A DNA stretch of 64,000 nucleotides, taken from Sphingobacterium nematocida. GTDB taxonomy: Bacteria; Bacteroidota; Bacteroidia; Sphingobacteriales; Sphingobacteriaceae. The translations under genes and the position numbers were made by a program. Within the stretch, counting starts at the first letter, position 1. The number at the start of each line of letters is the position of its first letter. Where the stretch lies: the NCBI RefSeq assembly GCF_900168125.1, contig NZ_FUZF01000008.1:62001-126000 (forward strand), given 5' to 3'. Of the stretch, positions 53,887-62,940 are shown in pieces. Under the pieces are notes generated by a model. The model saw only the letters and a program-made list of their open reading frames with translations, was not told where the DNA came from and searched no databases.

Positions 53887-56313
53887 ATGAATAGAAATAT
53901 TAAAAAGGTAGCCGTACTAGGCTCAGGCGTGATGGGTTCTCGTATCGCTTGTCACTTTGCCAATATTGGTGTGGAAGTACTGCTGTTGGACATTGCTCCC
54001 AAAGAACTACTTCCTATGGAGGTGTCGAAAGAGCTTACGCTAGAACATCCTGCTGTACGTAATCGTATTGTAAACACTTCGCTCGAAACGGCGATAAAGT
54101 CCAATCCCGCACCGCTTTTTAGTAAATCTTTTGCAACGCGGATCAGTACGGGTAACTTTGATGACGATATGGCTAAGTTAGCTGATGTCGACTGGATTAT
54201 CGAGGTTGTGGTAGAGCGATTAGATATAAAGAAATCTGTTTTTGAGAAAGTAGAACAGTTTCGTAAACCAGGGACGTTAATCACCTCAAATACATCCGGA
54301 ATCCCCATTCATTTAATGACTGAAGGTCGTTCGGATGATTTTGTTGCCCACTTTTGCGGTACCCACTTTTTCAATCCTCCTCGATATCTGCAGCTATTAG
54401 AGATTATTCCGACCTCACAAACCAATGAAGAAGTTGTAGATTTCTTGGTTGGCTATGGGGATAAGATGTTGGGCAAGACAGTTGTTTTGTGTAAAGATAC
54501 ACCAGCCTTCATTGGAAATCGAATCGGTGTATATTCGATGTTGGCGCTGACACACCTTGTGGATCAAATGGATTTGACGGTGGAAGAGGTGGATAAATAT
54601 ACTGGCCCGGCCATGGGCCACCCTAAGTCTGCTACCTTTCGTACAGCAGATGTGGTCGGTTTGGACACATTGGTAAATGTAGCGAATGGTTTGGATCAGA
54701 ATGCACCAAATGATGAAGCCAAAGGAGTATTTGCATTGCCTGGTTTTATTACCCAGATGGTGAATAATAAGTGGCTTGGAGAAAAGACGAAGAAAGGGTT
54801 TTACGAAAAGGTAAAAGGAGCTGATGGCGGTTCTGAGATTTTGTCTTTAAATCTTAAGACATTGGAGTATGGCCCTCAGTCAAAAGTTAAATCTGCGACT
54901 CTGGATGCGACTAAACAGGTTGAAGATATTCGTAAGCGGATGAAAGTCTATGAACAGGGGGCCGATAGGGCAGGTGAGCTTTTTCGGGCCATGCACTATC
55001 CACTATTCGAATACGTGTCGAAGCGGATTCCTGAAATAACCGATGATTTTTTTCGCATAGATGATGCAATGCGTGCCGGATTTGGTTGGGAGATAGGGCC
55101 TTTTGAGGTTTGGGATGCCTTAGGTGTGCGCGAGACATTAGAAAAGATAAAAAAGGAAGAGAAGAGATTGCCAGGACAGAATGGCGAGGTCGCTCCGTGG
55201 GTGCATGATATGCTCGCTGCAGGTTGTGAATCATTCTACAAGATAGAAAATGGTGTCCGTCATTATTATGATATCAACTCTAAATCTTATAAAGCGATAC
55301 CAGGGACGGAGGAACTAATTGTACTAGACCATATTCGAGAGAAGAAAACTATCTGGAAAAATTCTGGAGTGTCGATCATCGACTTGGGGGATGGTATTCT
55401 CAATTGTGAGTTTCATACCAAGATGAATACTATTGGAGGAGATGTCATTCAAGGTATCAACAAAGCTATTGATATTGCCGAAAAGGATTATCGCGGCCTA
55501 GTTATTTCCAATGATGGAAAAAATTTCTCAGCAGGAGCGAATATAGGAATGATTTTCATGATGGCTGTGGAGCAGGATTACGATGAGTTAAATATGGCTG
55601 TACGTCTGTTCCAAAATACATCGATGCGCATCCGTTATTCAGCAATACCTGTAGTTGTAGCACCGTTCCAATTGACACTGGGTGGAGGCTGCGAGTTTTC
55701 CATGCATGCAGATTTTGTACAGTTGCATGCGGAGACTTACATGGGACTGGTAGAGTTTGGAGTAGGAGTAATCCCCGGAGGGGGAGGTTCCAAAGAATTT
55801 ACATTAAGGGCTTCAGACGAATTTAAAGATGATCAGATTACACAAAACACGCTAAAAGATAAATTTCTCACTATAGGTCAGGCCAAAGTTTCTACGTCGG
55901 CCGTTGAGGCCTTTGAATTAGGTTACCTGCAGAAAGGTAAGTATGCTATCACCATGAATCGTGCACGTTTATTGGCAGATGCCAAAGCCAAAGCTATAGA
56001 ATTGGCAGATGAAGGCTATGTACAGCCAGCGCCACGCCACGACATTAAGGTGTTAGGCAATCAGGGATTAGGCATAGTGTATGTAGGAGCTTCGTCTATG
56101 CGTGCAGGAAATTACATATCTGATCATGATAAGAAGATTTCTGAAAAGCTAGGATGGGTTATGTGTGGAGGCGATCTTTCGGCCCCTACGGAGGTGTCTG
56201 AACAATATTTGTTAGATCTAGAGCGAAAGGCTTTCTTAGAGTTATGTGCAGAACGTAAGACGCTTGAACGTATTCAGCATATGTTGACAAAAGGAAAGGC
56301 GTTACGTAATTAG
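53887..56313 (+). CDS. bifunctional 3-hydroxyacyl-CoA dehydrogenase/enoyl-CoA hydratase
   Basis: 808-aa beta-oxidation enzyme that hydrates enoyl-CoA and oxidises the hydroxyacyl-CoA with NAD. The dehydrogenase comes first (VAVLGSGVMGSRIACHFANI, the NAD loop; FNPPRYLQLLEIIPT; FIGNRIGVYSM), and the crotonase domain is C-terminal (GLVISNDGKNFSAGANIGMI; LTLGGGCEFSMHADFVQLHA; YMGLVEFGVGVIPGGGGSKE). This order is the reverse of E. coli FadB, and is usual for this family in Bacteroidota. First enzyme gene of the operon. Its start region was copied in the 77-bp repeats. Confidence 0.94.
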   Translation: MNRNIKKVAVLGSGVMGSRIACHFANIGVEVLLLDIAPKELLPMEVSKELTLEHPAVRNRIVNTSLETAIKSNPAPLFSKSFATRISTGNFDDDMAKLADVDWIIEVVVERLDIKKSVFEKVEQFRKPGTLITSNTSGIPIHLMTEGRSDDFVAHFCGTHFFNPPRYLQLLEIIPTSQTNEEVVDFLVGYGDKMLGKTVVLCKDTPAFIGNRIGVYSMLALTHLVDQMDLTVEEVDKYTGPAMGHPKSATFRTADVVGLDTLVNVANGLDQNAPNDEAKGVFALPGFITQMVNNKWLGEKTKKGFYEKVKGADGGSEILSLNLKTLEYGPQSKVKSATLDATKQVEDIRKRMKVYEQGADRAGELFRAMHYPLFEYVSKRIPEITDDFFRIDDAMRAGFGWEIGPFEVWDALGVRETLEKIKKEEKRLPGQNGEVAPWVHDMLAAGCESFYKIENGVRHYYDINSKSYKAIPGTEELIVLDHIREKKTIWKNSGVSIIDLGDGILNCEFHTKMNTIGGDVIQGINKAIDIAEKDYRGLVISNDGKNFSAGANIGMIFMMAVEQDYDELNMAVRLFQNTSMRIRYSAIPVVVAPFQLTLGGGCEFSMHADFVQLHAETYMGLVEFGVGVIPGGGGSKEFTLRASDEFKDDQITQNTLKDKFLTIGQAKVSTSAVEAFELGYLQKGKYAITMNRARLLADAKAKAIELADEGYVQPAPRHDIKVLGNQGLGIVYVGASSMRAGNYISDHDKKISEKLGWVMCGGDLSAPTEVSEQYLLDLERKAFLELCAERKTLERIQHMLTKGKALRN

Positions 56314-56346
56314 ACGACAAGTATTTGGTACTTAGTATTTAGATGT

Positions 56347-56634
56347 ATGCATCAATATAAGGAATTGAAATTATGGCAGAAGGCGATAGAACTGGATTCT
56401 GAAGTTTATAGTCTTACAAGCCGTTTCCCTGACAAAGAACGACTTGGGTTAATTAGCCAAATTAATCGCGCTGCGGTCTCAATTCCATCAAATATCGCTG
56501 AGGGAGCTGGTCGTAATTCTGATAAAGGGTTTGTTCAATTTCTTGCGATAGCACATGCATTTACATATGAAGTCAAAACGCAGTTGATTATATGAAAGAA
56601 CTTAGGTTATTTATTAGACAAATCTACATACTAA
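56347..56634 (+). pseudogene. four-helix-bundle (S23/IVP-type) protein with an in-frame TGA
   Basis: The frame starts MHQYKELKLWQKAIELDSEV and contains INRAAVSIPSNIAEGAGRNS, the strong signature of the S23 ribosomal-intervening-sequence protein family (usually about 120 aa). It stops at a TGA at 56593-56595 after TQLII, yet the same frame continues KNLGYLLDKSTY, clearly family sequence, to a TAA at 56634. So a single codon change plus a short tail ended it. It sits between two beta-oxidation genes with imperfect inverted flanks (56321-56346 and 56625-56655). Confidence 0.7.
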
Positions 56635-56659
56635 TATCTAACTACTTAATACTAAAAAC

Positions 56660-57835
56660 ATGGAAGCATACATTGTAGCAGGATATCGTACCGCTGTAGG
56701 CAAGGCACCAAGAGGTGGTTTTCGTTTTATGCGCGCGGATGATTTGGCCGCAGAGGTTATCAAACATTTGGTGGCTTCGGTGCCGAATTTAAATAAAGAA
56801 GAAATTGATGATGTCATTGTAGGTAATGCAATGCCAGAGGCAGAGCAAGGTATGAATATGGGCCGTTTTATATCCCTGATGGGACTGGATACGGATAAAG
56901 TTCCCGGTGTCACTGTAAACCGTTATTGTGCGTCAGGGTTAGATACTATAGCGACGGCGACGGCTAAGATTAAGGCAGGCATGGCGGATGTCATCATTGC
57001 TGGGGGGGCAGAGGTTATGTCGGGTATGCCATTTGGTGGATGGAAGATTGTACCCAATCCCAAGGTGGCGATGGCGCATTCAGACTGGTATTGGGGAATG
57101 GGGCTGACAGCCGAAGCAGTGGCGCAGGATTATAAGGTATCACGTGCGGATCAGGATGCGTTTGCGCTCAAATCTCATCAAAAGGCAATCGAAGCTATCA
57201 AGAATGGACATCTCAAAGACGGTGTTGTACCTATTACCGTAAAGGAAAATTACTTGAAAGATGGCAAGATGGCGACGCGAGAATATATCGTTGACACAGA
57301 TGAGGGTCCACGTGCCGATACGACCTTAGAGGCACTGTCCAACTTAAGACCAGTTTTTGCTGCAGACGGAGTTGTAACAGCAGGGAATTCTTCTCAGACT
57401 TCTGACGGGGCAGCCTTTGTAATGGTGATGTCTGAGCGTAAAATGAATGAACTGGGGTTAAAGCCGATCGCTAAATTAATTTCTTATGCAGTGGCAGGTG
57501 TCCCTCCACGTATTATGGGGATAGGTCCTATAGTTGCTATTCCAAAAGCGCTGGAACAAGCAGGATTGAAAAAAGAAGATATTGACTTAATCGAATTGAA
57601 TGAAGCCTTTGCTTCTCAGTCTTTGGCTGTTATCAGGGAGTTAGGGCTGGATGAAGGACGGGTGAATGTCAATGGAGGAGCTATTGCGTTGGGACATCCA
57701 CTGGGCTGTACAGGAGCTAAGCTCACCGTGCAGATTCTGAATGAATTGAAACGAAGAGGCAAGAAGTATGGAATGGTGACAATGTGTGTGGGGACAGGAC
57801 AGGGGGCTGCTGGAATCTTTGAAATGATGGGTTAG
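56660..57835 (+). CDS. acetyl-CoA acyltransferase (thiolase)
   Basis: 391 aa, last step of beta-oxidation (cleaves 3-ketoacyl-CoA). Nucleophile Cys90 in [15 protein letters not shown], His346 in [11 protein letters not shown], and Cys376 in [13 protein letters not shown] are all present. The arrangement hydratase/dehydrogenase - thiolase - acyl-CoA dehydrogenase is a standard operon. Confidence 0.95.
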   Translation: MEAYIVAGYRTAVGKAPRGGFRFMRADDLAAEVIKHLVASVPNLNKEEIDDVIVGNAMPEAEQGMNMGRFISLMGLDTDKVPGVTVNRYCASGLDTIATATAKIKAGMADVIIAGGAEVMSGMPFGGWKIVPNPKVAMAHSDWYWGMGLTAEAVAQDYKVSRADQDAFALKSHQKAIEAIKNGHLKDGVVPITVKENYLKDGKMATREYIVDTDEGPRADTTLEALSNLRPVFAADGVVTAGNSSQTSDGAAFVMVMSERKMNELGLKPIAKLISYAVAGVPPRIMGIGPIVAIPKALEQAGLKKEDIDLIELNEAFASQSLAVIRELGLDEGRVNVNGGAIALGHPLGCTGAKLTVQILNELKRRGKKYGMVTMCVGTGQGAAGIFEMMG

Positions 57836-57946
57836 TATCAGATGTGAGATGATAGATGTCAGATTTGCAACTGAATGTTCATGACGAAGTAAGAGCAAAA
57901 TATTAAAATGGGCAGTTAAATAGTTAAAAATTAAGGTGTTAGAAAA

Positions 57947-59725
57947 ATGAGAACAACAATTAAAGGTGGTGAGTTTGTAATTAAGGAAACACTATATAGC
58001 GAAGTTTTTATTCCAGAAGAGTTTGACGAAGAAGCAAAAATGATTCGGCAGACATGTTTAGATTTTTTGGATGCCGAAGTGTTAAATAAATTAGATCGCA
58101 TTGATGCACAGGAAGAAGGCTTAATGCAACAGTTGATGGATAAAGCTGGAGAGCTGGGTATGTTGGGCGTATCTATTCCTGAAGAATACGGCGGCTTTGG
58201 TAAGAATTTTAACACTTCAATGTTAGTGGCAGATGCGGTAGGCGGAGGCTTTTCTTTCGCTGTAGCGCTTTCAGCACATACAGGAATAGGAACATTACCG
58301 ATTTTATATTATGGTAATGCCGAACAAAAAGCGAAATATATACCAAAGTTGACTACAGGCGAGTGGAAGGCGGCCTACTGTCTTACCGAACCAAACTCCG
58401 GCTCGGACGCCAATTCAGGTCGTACATCGGCCAAGCTGAATGCCGAAGGAACCCATTATTTGATCAATGGGCAAAAGATGTGGATCACCAACGGTGGGTT
58501 TGCAGATATTTTTATCGTGTTTGCCAAGATCGATGATGATAAAAATTTAACAGCTTTTATTGTAGAGAAGGATTTTGGTGGTATTACAATGAATCCTGAG
58601 GAACATAAGCTCGGTATCAAAGGGTCCTCCACAAGACAGATTTTCTTCAATGATTGTGCTGTACCGGTGGAGAATATGCTGTCGGAACGGGAGAATGGAT
58701 TTAAGATTGCAGTCAATATATTGAATATCGGACGCATTAAATTAGGAGCAGCGACGATTGGTTCAGCGAGAGCAGTAATTTCTACTGCCGTTAACTACGC
58801 TAATGAAAGAGTTCAGTTTAATTTGCCGATATCAAAGTTCGGAGCTGTTCGTTATAAGATAGCGGAATCGGCGATTCGTCTCTTTGCTACCGAATCGGCA
58901 GCCTATCGTGCTGGTCAGAACATCGATGATGCGTATGAAGCTTTGATTGCAAGTGGAATGGATGAAGCTAAAGCCAAGTTGAAATCTGTCGAACAGTTTG
59001 CAATAGAATGCGCTATTATCAAAGTATGGTGCTCGGAGATGCTAGATTATGTAGTCGATGAAGGTGTTCAGATATATGGAGGTATGGGCTATTCGGCAGA
59101 AGCTCCAATGGAACGTGCGTATCGGGACTCACGAATCAATCGAATATTCGAAGGAACCAACGAAGTAAACCGTTTATTGGTGGTCGATATGTTATTGAAG
59201 CGTGCGATGAAAGGAGAGTTGGATCTAATGGGGCCTGCTCAAGCAGTGGTAGGAGAGTTAATGGCTATTCCCGATTTCGCTGATGAGGATACAACAGTAT
59301 TTGCAGCAGAGAAGAAAATAATCGCTAATCTTAAGAAAGCAGGATTGATGATTGCGGGAGCCGCTGTGCAGAAGTTAATGATGTCGCTCTCTAAAGAACA
59401 GGAAATCTTGATGAATATAGCTGATATCATAGGCTATGTGTATGTCGCTGAATCTGTTTTGTTGAGAGCAGAAAAGTTGTACCATAGCCAAGGAGAAGAA
59501 GCTACTAGAGTACAGGCTGATATAGCCAGGGTGTATCTGTATTCAACCATCGAAAAGATTAGTGCAGCAGGTAAAGAAGCCTTGTACTCTTTTGGAGAGG
59601 GGGATGAATTGAATATGATGTTGGTAGGATTACGTCGCTTCACTAAAGCGCAACCTTTCAATGTAAAAGATGCTCGTCAGCGTATTGCACGTAAGCTGAT
59701 AGAGGAAAATAAATATTGTTTTTAA
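57947..59725 (+). CDS. acyl-CoA dehydrogenase
   Basis: 592 aa FAD enzyme that makes the trans-2-enoyl-CoA in beta-oxidation. N-terminal helices, then AAYCLTEPNSGSDANSGRTS (FAD/substrate site, about 145-165), KMWITNGGFADIFIVFAKID, EHKLGIKGSSTRQIFFNDCA, and the catalytic region MGYSAEAPMERAYRDSRINR with IFEGTNEVNRLLVVDM. It is longer than the standard 380-aa type; the extra C-terminal 180 residues resemble the VLCAD/ACAD9-like class in Bacteroidota. Last gene of the operon. Confidence 0.95.
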   Translation: MRTTIKGGEFVIKETLYSEVFIPEEFDEEAKMIRQTCLDFLDAEVLNKLDRIDAQEEGLMQQLMDKAGELGMLGVSIPEEYGGFGKNFNTSMLVADAVGGGFSFAVALSAHTGIGTLPILYYGNAEQKAKYIPKLTTGEWKAAYCLTEPNSGSDANSGRTSAKLNAEGTHYLINGQKMWITNGGFADIFIVFAKIDDDKNLTAFIVEKDFGGITMNPEEHKLGIKGSSTRQIFFNDCAVPVENMLSERENGFKIAVNILNIGRIKLGAATIGSARAVISTAVNYANERVQFNLPISKFGAVRYKIAESAIRLFATESAAYRAGQNIDDAYEALIASGMDEAKAKLKSVEQFAIECAIIKVWCSEMLDYVVDEGVQIYGGMGYSAEAPMERAYRDSRINRIFEGTNEVNRLLVVDMLLKRAMKGELDLMGPAQAVVGELMAIPDFADEDTTVFAAEKKIIANLKKAGLMIAGAAVQKLMMSLSKEQEILMNIADIIGYVYVAESVLLRAEKLYHSQGEEATRVQADIARVYLYSTIEKISAAGKEALYSFGEGDELNMMLVGLRRFTKAQPFNVKDARQRIARKLIEENKYCF

Positions 59726-59750
59726 AGAATTTTCTTGGTTGATTATATAA

Positions 59751-59779
59751 GCCTGTACGATCTGTACAGGCTTTTTTTT
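59751..59779 (+). terminator. terminator after the beta-oxidation operon
   Basis: GCCTGTACGATCTGTACAGGC with a run of eight Ts. Confidence 0.92.
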
Positions 59780-59875
59780 GGGGTTAATTTTCTATAAAAC
59801 AGATGTTTTTGTTGGATGATGAAGAGTTTTTGAAATAAAATCTATTAAATAGGTAGACTTTTTGCTTTTTGTTTT

Positions 59876-59883
59876 TATCTTTG
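59876..59883 (+). promoter_or_regulatory. -7 promoter element before the leader ORF
   Basis: TATCTTTG, 69 nt upstream of the leader ATG. The 447-nt gap 59726-60172 contains only the terminator, this promoter, the leader ORF and a second terminator. Confidence 0.55.
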
Positions 59884-59952
59884 TTTTATTATCGTATTCA
59901 ATTGGCGTTGGCAACGGTAGAAAATATTTCTAACTAATTATCTTTTATTAAA

Positions 59953-60039
59953 ATGAAACAAGTCCATTTCCAAAAATTGCAAACTCATCAATCGAGAATT
60001 CTACATGTATTGCACAGTGCTCAGGCATGTGGAATGTGA
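59953..60039 (+). CDS. 28-codon leader-like peptide ORF ending in Ala-Cys-Gly-Met
   Basis: ATG at 59953 to TGA at 60039. The peptide starts MKQVHFQKLQTHQSR and ends SAQACGM; no known family recognised. It lies after a good -7 box and before a terminator hairpin that precedes the TonB receptor gene, the layout of an attenuator leader. A single Cys near the end and no signal peptide argue against a secreted peptide. Translation is inferred, not shown. Confidence 0.5.
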   Translation: MKQVHFQKLQTHQSRILHVLHSAQACGM

Positions 60040-60078
60040 ATGTCTATCTAAATTTCTCTCCCTATATATTAAATAAGT

Positions 60079-60104
60079 TGGGGAAGCATTGCTTCCCCTT
60101 TATT
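60079..60104 (+). terminator. intrinsic terminator between leader ORF and TonB receptor gene
   Basis: GGGGAAGC (60080-60087), loop ATT, GCTTCCCC (60091-60098), then TTTATTT. Very stable stem with a short loop, 40 nt after the leader stop. Confidence 0.8.
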
Positions 60105-60172
60105 TACTAATGAAACAAGTTTTCAATTGGCGTTGGCACTTGTATTTCTTCACTACTAAACAATTTAAACAT

Positions 60173-62764
60173 ATGAAAAAAATAGGGTTTTCCCCAATTT
60201 ACTTTACGCTTTTGATAATTGTCCTATTTTGCACAGATGTGTATGCACAGGTAGAAACCAAGCCTATTATAAATGCTTCGCTTATTGGGACTGTTATAGA
60301 TGCGTCTACTAAAGAGCCTATTGCAGGTGTTACAGTCCAGTTAGAGTCCGTGACACATCAAGTCAGGACGGATAGAGATGGTAACTTTCAGTTTGTAACA
60401 GGTCAGCGATTACCGTTTACGATTATCGCTTCCTATGTTGGTTACCAGTCTAGAAAAATAGTTGTTACACATTCTCCGACCCTGATTGAATTGATCCCCA
60501 GTCAAAATGCTTTGGAACAAGTTCTAGTGACATCACGTAGGCGTACAGAGCGTATACAGGATATTCCGATTCCTGTTTCTATTGTTCGCTCAAGCACTAT
60601 TGAAGATGCTGGCGCATTCAATGTTAATAGAATCAAAGAAATTATTCCTACCGTACAATTGTATTCTTCCAATGCTAGAAATACGACTTTGAATATTAGA
60701 GGGTTGGGGTCTACATATGGTCTTACAAATGATGGTATAGATCCTGGGGTAGGTTTTTATGTGGATGGAGTCTATCTAGCCCGACCTGCTGCTACGTGGT
60801 TGGATTTTATTGATATAGAGCAGATAGAGGTTTTACGGGGGCCCCAGGGCACGCTTTTTGGAAAAAATACAACAGCGGGAGCTTTTAATGTTACTTCCCG
60901 TTTGCCCGAGTTTAACCCAGGTGCGAATTTTGAGTTAACCTACGGCAATTACGGTTTTATTCAAGCTAAAGCTGCATTTACCGGCCCGCTTATAAAAGAT
61001 AAATTAGCTGCCCGTGTTTCGTTTTCAGGAACCCAACGGGACGGACTTTTTTATAATGTATCATCTGACAGAAAGATCAATGATCAAAATAATTTAGGAC
61101 TGCGTGGACAATTATTATTCACCCCAAACGAGGATTTAAAAGTAACACTCACTGGAGATGTAACGAGACAACGTCCCGATGGATATGGCTGGGGAGTTGC
61201 CGGAGTCGTCGAAAATAAACGGACAGCATACCGACAGTTCGACGAGATTATAAAAGATCTAGGTTACGAAATTCCGTATAAAAGTGCCTTTGAAAGAAAA
61301 GTTGATTTAGATACTAGATCCCGTGCAGACAATGAATTAGGTGGCATTACTTTAAATGTAGACTATAAAATTGGTAAGGGTACCTTTACATCGACATCGG
61401 CTTGGAGGTATTGGGATTGGGTACCGTTGAATGATAGAGATTATTTAGGGATTCCGGTTTACACGATTTCGTCGGGTAATTCAAAACATGACCAGTGGTC
61501 TCAGGAATTTAGGTATGCAGGGCAGATTAATGAGCGCGTAAGTGGTGTCATTGGTCTGTTTGGCTTATGGCAGGATCTACGTACAGATCCTGTACATACT
61601 GAAGAAGCGGGAGACGCGCTCTGGCGCTTTCAAAAAGGTAATGACGCACAGACACAATGGGGACCAGGGTCAATAGATCGTGTAGGGATACGCACAGAGT
61701 ATGGAATTAAAAGTACGAGTTTGGCGGTATTCTCCCAGATAGATTGGGCAATAACTTCAAAGCTACATCTTTTACCGGGATTACGGTATAACTATGATAA
61801 GAAGGTTGCCAATTACGATCGAAAGAAATATATCGAAAATACGATTGAATACACTGCACAACAATTGGCTGCCATAAATAGTATCTATTCAAACCAGCAA
61901 TTTGATATAGATGCAGATGCAGCAAACCTTTCTGGTCAATTGTCTTTACAATACAAGTTTAGCCAGGGTTATAACGCTTATGCTACCTATTCCAAAAGCT
62001 ATAAGCCTATTGGTGTCAATGTAGGCGGTTTACCCGTTGTAGATGGAAAAGTAGCGGTTGAATTGGCTGAAGTAAAACCAGAATCCGTGAATCACCTTGA
62101 GTTTGGTATTAAAACAAATCTTTCCAAAAATTCATTTTTTAATGTCACACTCTATCAAACACATATAAAGGATTATCAGACCTTGGTACAAACGCCAGAT
62201 CCTGGCGTAAATAGGGGGTATTTGGCGAATGCCGAAAAAGTTCGTGTACAAGGAGTTGAACTGGATGGGGGGATCAGACCTTGGAGTTTTTTACGGTTGA
62301 ATGGTGCTTTGGCATATACGGACGCAAAATACGTATCCTTTACCAATGCACCTGTGCCTCTTGAAGAAGTGGGGGGAACAGAGGCTTTTAAAGATATTTC
62401 AGGAGGAGTACTGCCGGGGGTGTCAAAGTGGGCTGGGTCTTTGGCGCTGGAATTAACAGCAAAAGGCGATTTACTAAGCCTGCAAGGGTACTATTTCTTG
62501 GGGACAGAACTTTTTTATCGCTCTCGATTTTCATCGAGTCCGTCACCTTCTGCCTATTTGAATATAGATGCCTATACTTTGTCTAATGCACGAGTTGGAT
62601 TTAGGGCAGTCAATGGATTATCTGTAACTATTTGGAGTCGAAACTTAACGAACAAAGACTACTATGAACAGTTATTGGCTGCGCCTGGTAATTTTGGACA
62701 TTATGCAGGTGTTGTAGCGGATCCGCTGACTTATGGAGTGACCTTACGCTATAATTTAAAGTAA
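60173..62764 (+). CDS. TonB-dependent receptor
   Basis: 863 aa from the ATG at 60173, which begins a good signal peptide (MKKIGFSPIYFTLLIIVLFC, ending at VYAQ). A CarboxypepD_reg-like domain (IGTVIDASTKEPIAGVTVQL) precedes a plug with RTERIQDIPIPVSIVRSSTI and IEQIEVLRGPQGTLFGKNTT, then barrel ending TYGVTLRYNLK. It has no SusD partner, and its plug is of the FecA/alpha-proteobacterial kind rather than SusC. An in-frame ATG at 60110 would add 21 residues; less likely. Substrate unknown (siderophore, vitamin or sulfur compound are possible). Confidence 0.92.
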   Translation: MKKIGFSPIYFTLLIIVLFCTDVYAQVETKPIINASLIGTVIDASTKEPIAGVTVQLESVTHQVRTDRDGNFQFVTGQRLPFTIIASYVGYQSRKIVVTHSPTLIELIPSQNALEQVLVTSRRRTERIQDIPIPVSIVRSSTIEDAGAFNVNRIKEIIPTVQLYSSNARNTTLNIRGLGSTYGLTNDGIDPGVGFYVDGVYLARPAATWLDFIDIEQIEVLRGPQGTLFGKNTTAGAFNVTSRLPEFNPGANFELTYGNYGFIQAKAAFTGPLIKDKLAARVSFSGTQRDGLFYNVSSDRKINDQNNLGLRGQLLFTPNEDLKVTLTGDVTRQRPDGYGWGVAGVVENKRTAYRQFDEIIKDLGYEIPYKSAFERKVDLDTRSRADNELGGITLNVDYKIGKGTFTSTSAWRYWDWVPLNDRDYLGIPVYTISSGNSKHDQWSQEFRYAGQINERVSGVIGLFGLWQDLRTDPVHTEEAGDALWRFQKGNDAQTQWGPGSIDRVGIRTEYGIKSTSLAVFSQIDWAITSKLHLLPGLRYNYDKKVANYDRKKYIENTIEYTAQQLAAINSIYSNQQFDIDADAANLSGQLSLQYKFSQGYNAYATYSKSYKPIGVNVGGLPVVDGKVAVELAEVKPESVNHLEFGIKTNLSKNSFFNVTLYQTHIKDYQTLVQTPDPGVNRGYLANAEKVRVQGVELDGGIRPWSFLRLNGALAYTDAKYVSFTNAPVPLEEVGGTEAFKDISGGVLPGVSKWAGSLALELTAKGDLLSLQGYYFLGTELFYRSRFSSSPSPSAYLNIDAYTLSNARVGFRAVNGLSVTIWSRNLTNKDYYEQLLAAPGNFGHYAGVVADPLTYGVTLRYNLK

Positions 62765-62781
62765 CTGACCACCTCTATATA

Positions 62782-62824
62782 GAGCTACTCGGGAGCGCTA
62801 ATCGTCTCCCGGTAGCTCATTTTT
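62782..62824 (+). terminator. terminator after the TonB receptor gene
   Basis: Stem GAGCTAC(T)CGGGAG / CTCCCGGTAGCTC with a 10-nt loop, followed by ATTTTT. Confidence 0.85.
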
Positions 62825-62911
62825 GAACGAGGAGCGCTATATCCAGAAGAAAGGACAATCGAAGCCGCTATTAAGGATTTGTTAGAATTGTCTTTAAGTT
62901 GATTTAAAGTA
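62825..62911 (+). other. possible coding remnant
   Basis: A frame without an ATG reads GALYPEERTIEAAIKDLLEL and then stops with TGA. Its composition looks coding, but it is too short to identify and may be chance. Confidence 0.2.
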
Positions 62912-62940
62912 AGTAACTTAGTTATACTTTATGTTTTCGG

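Noticed and set aside
56320..56655. Insertion sequence
   Set aside because: Inverted flanks exist, but there is no transposase and no clear target duplication; the gene inside is an S23-type four-helix bundle.
60089..60172. Longer start for the TonB receptor
   Set aside because: The added residues (Trp/Phe-rich) would hide the clear signal peptide that starts at 60173.
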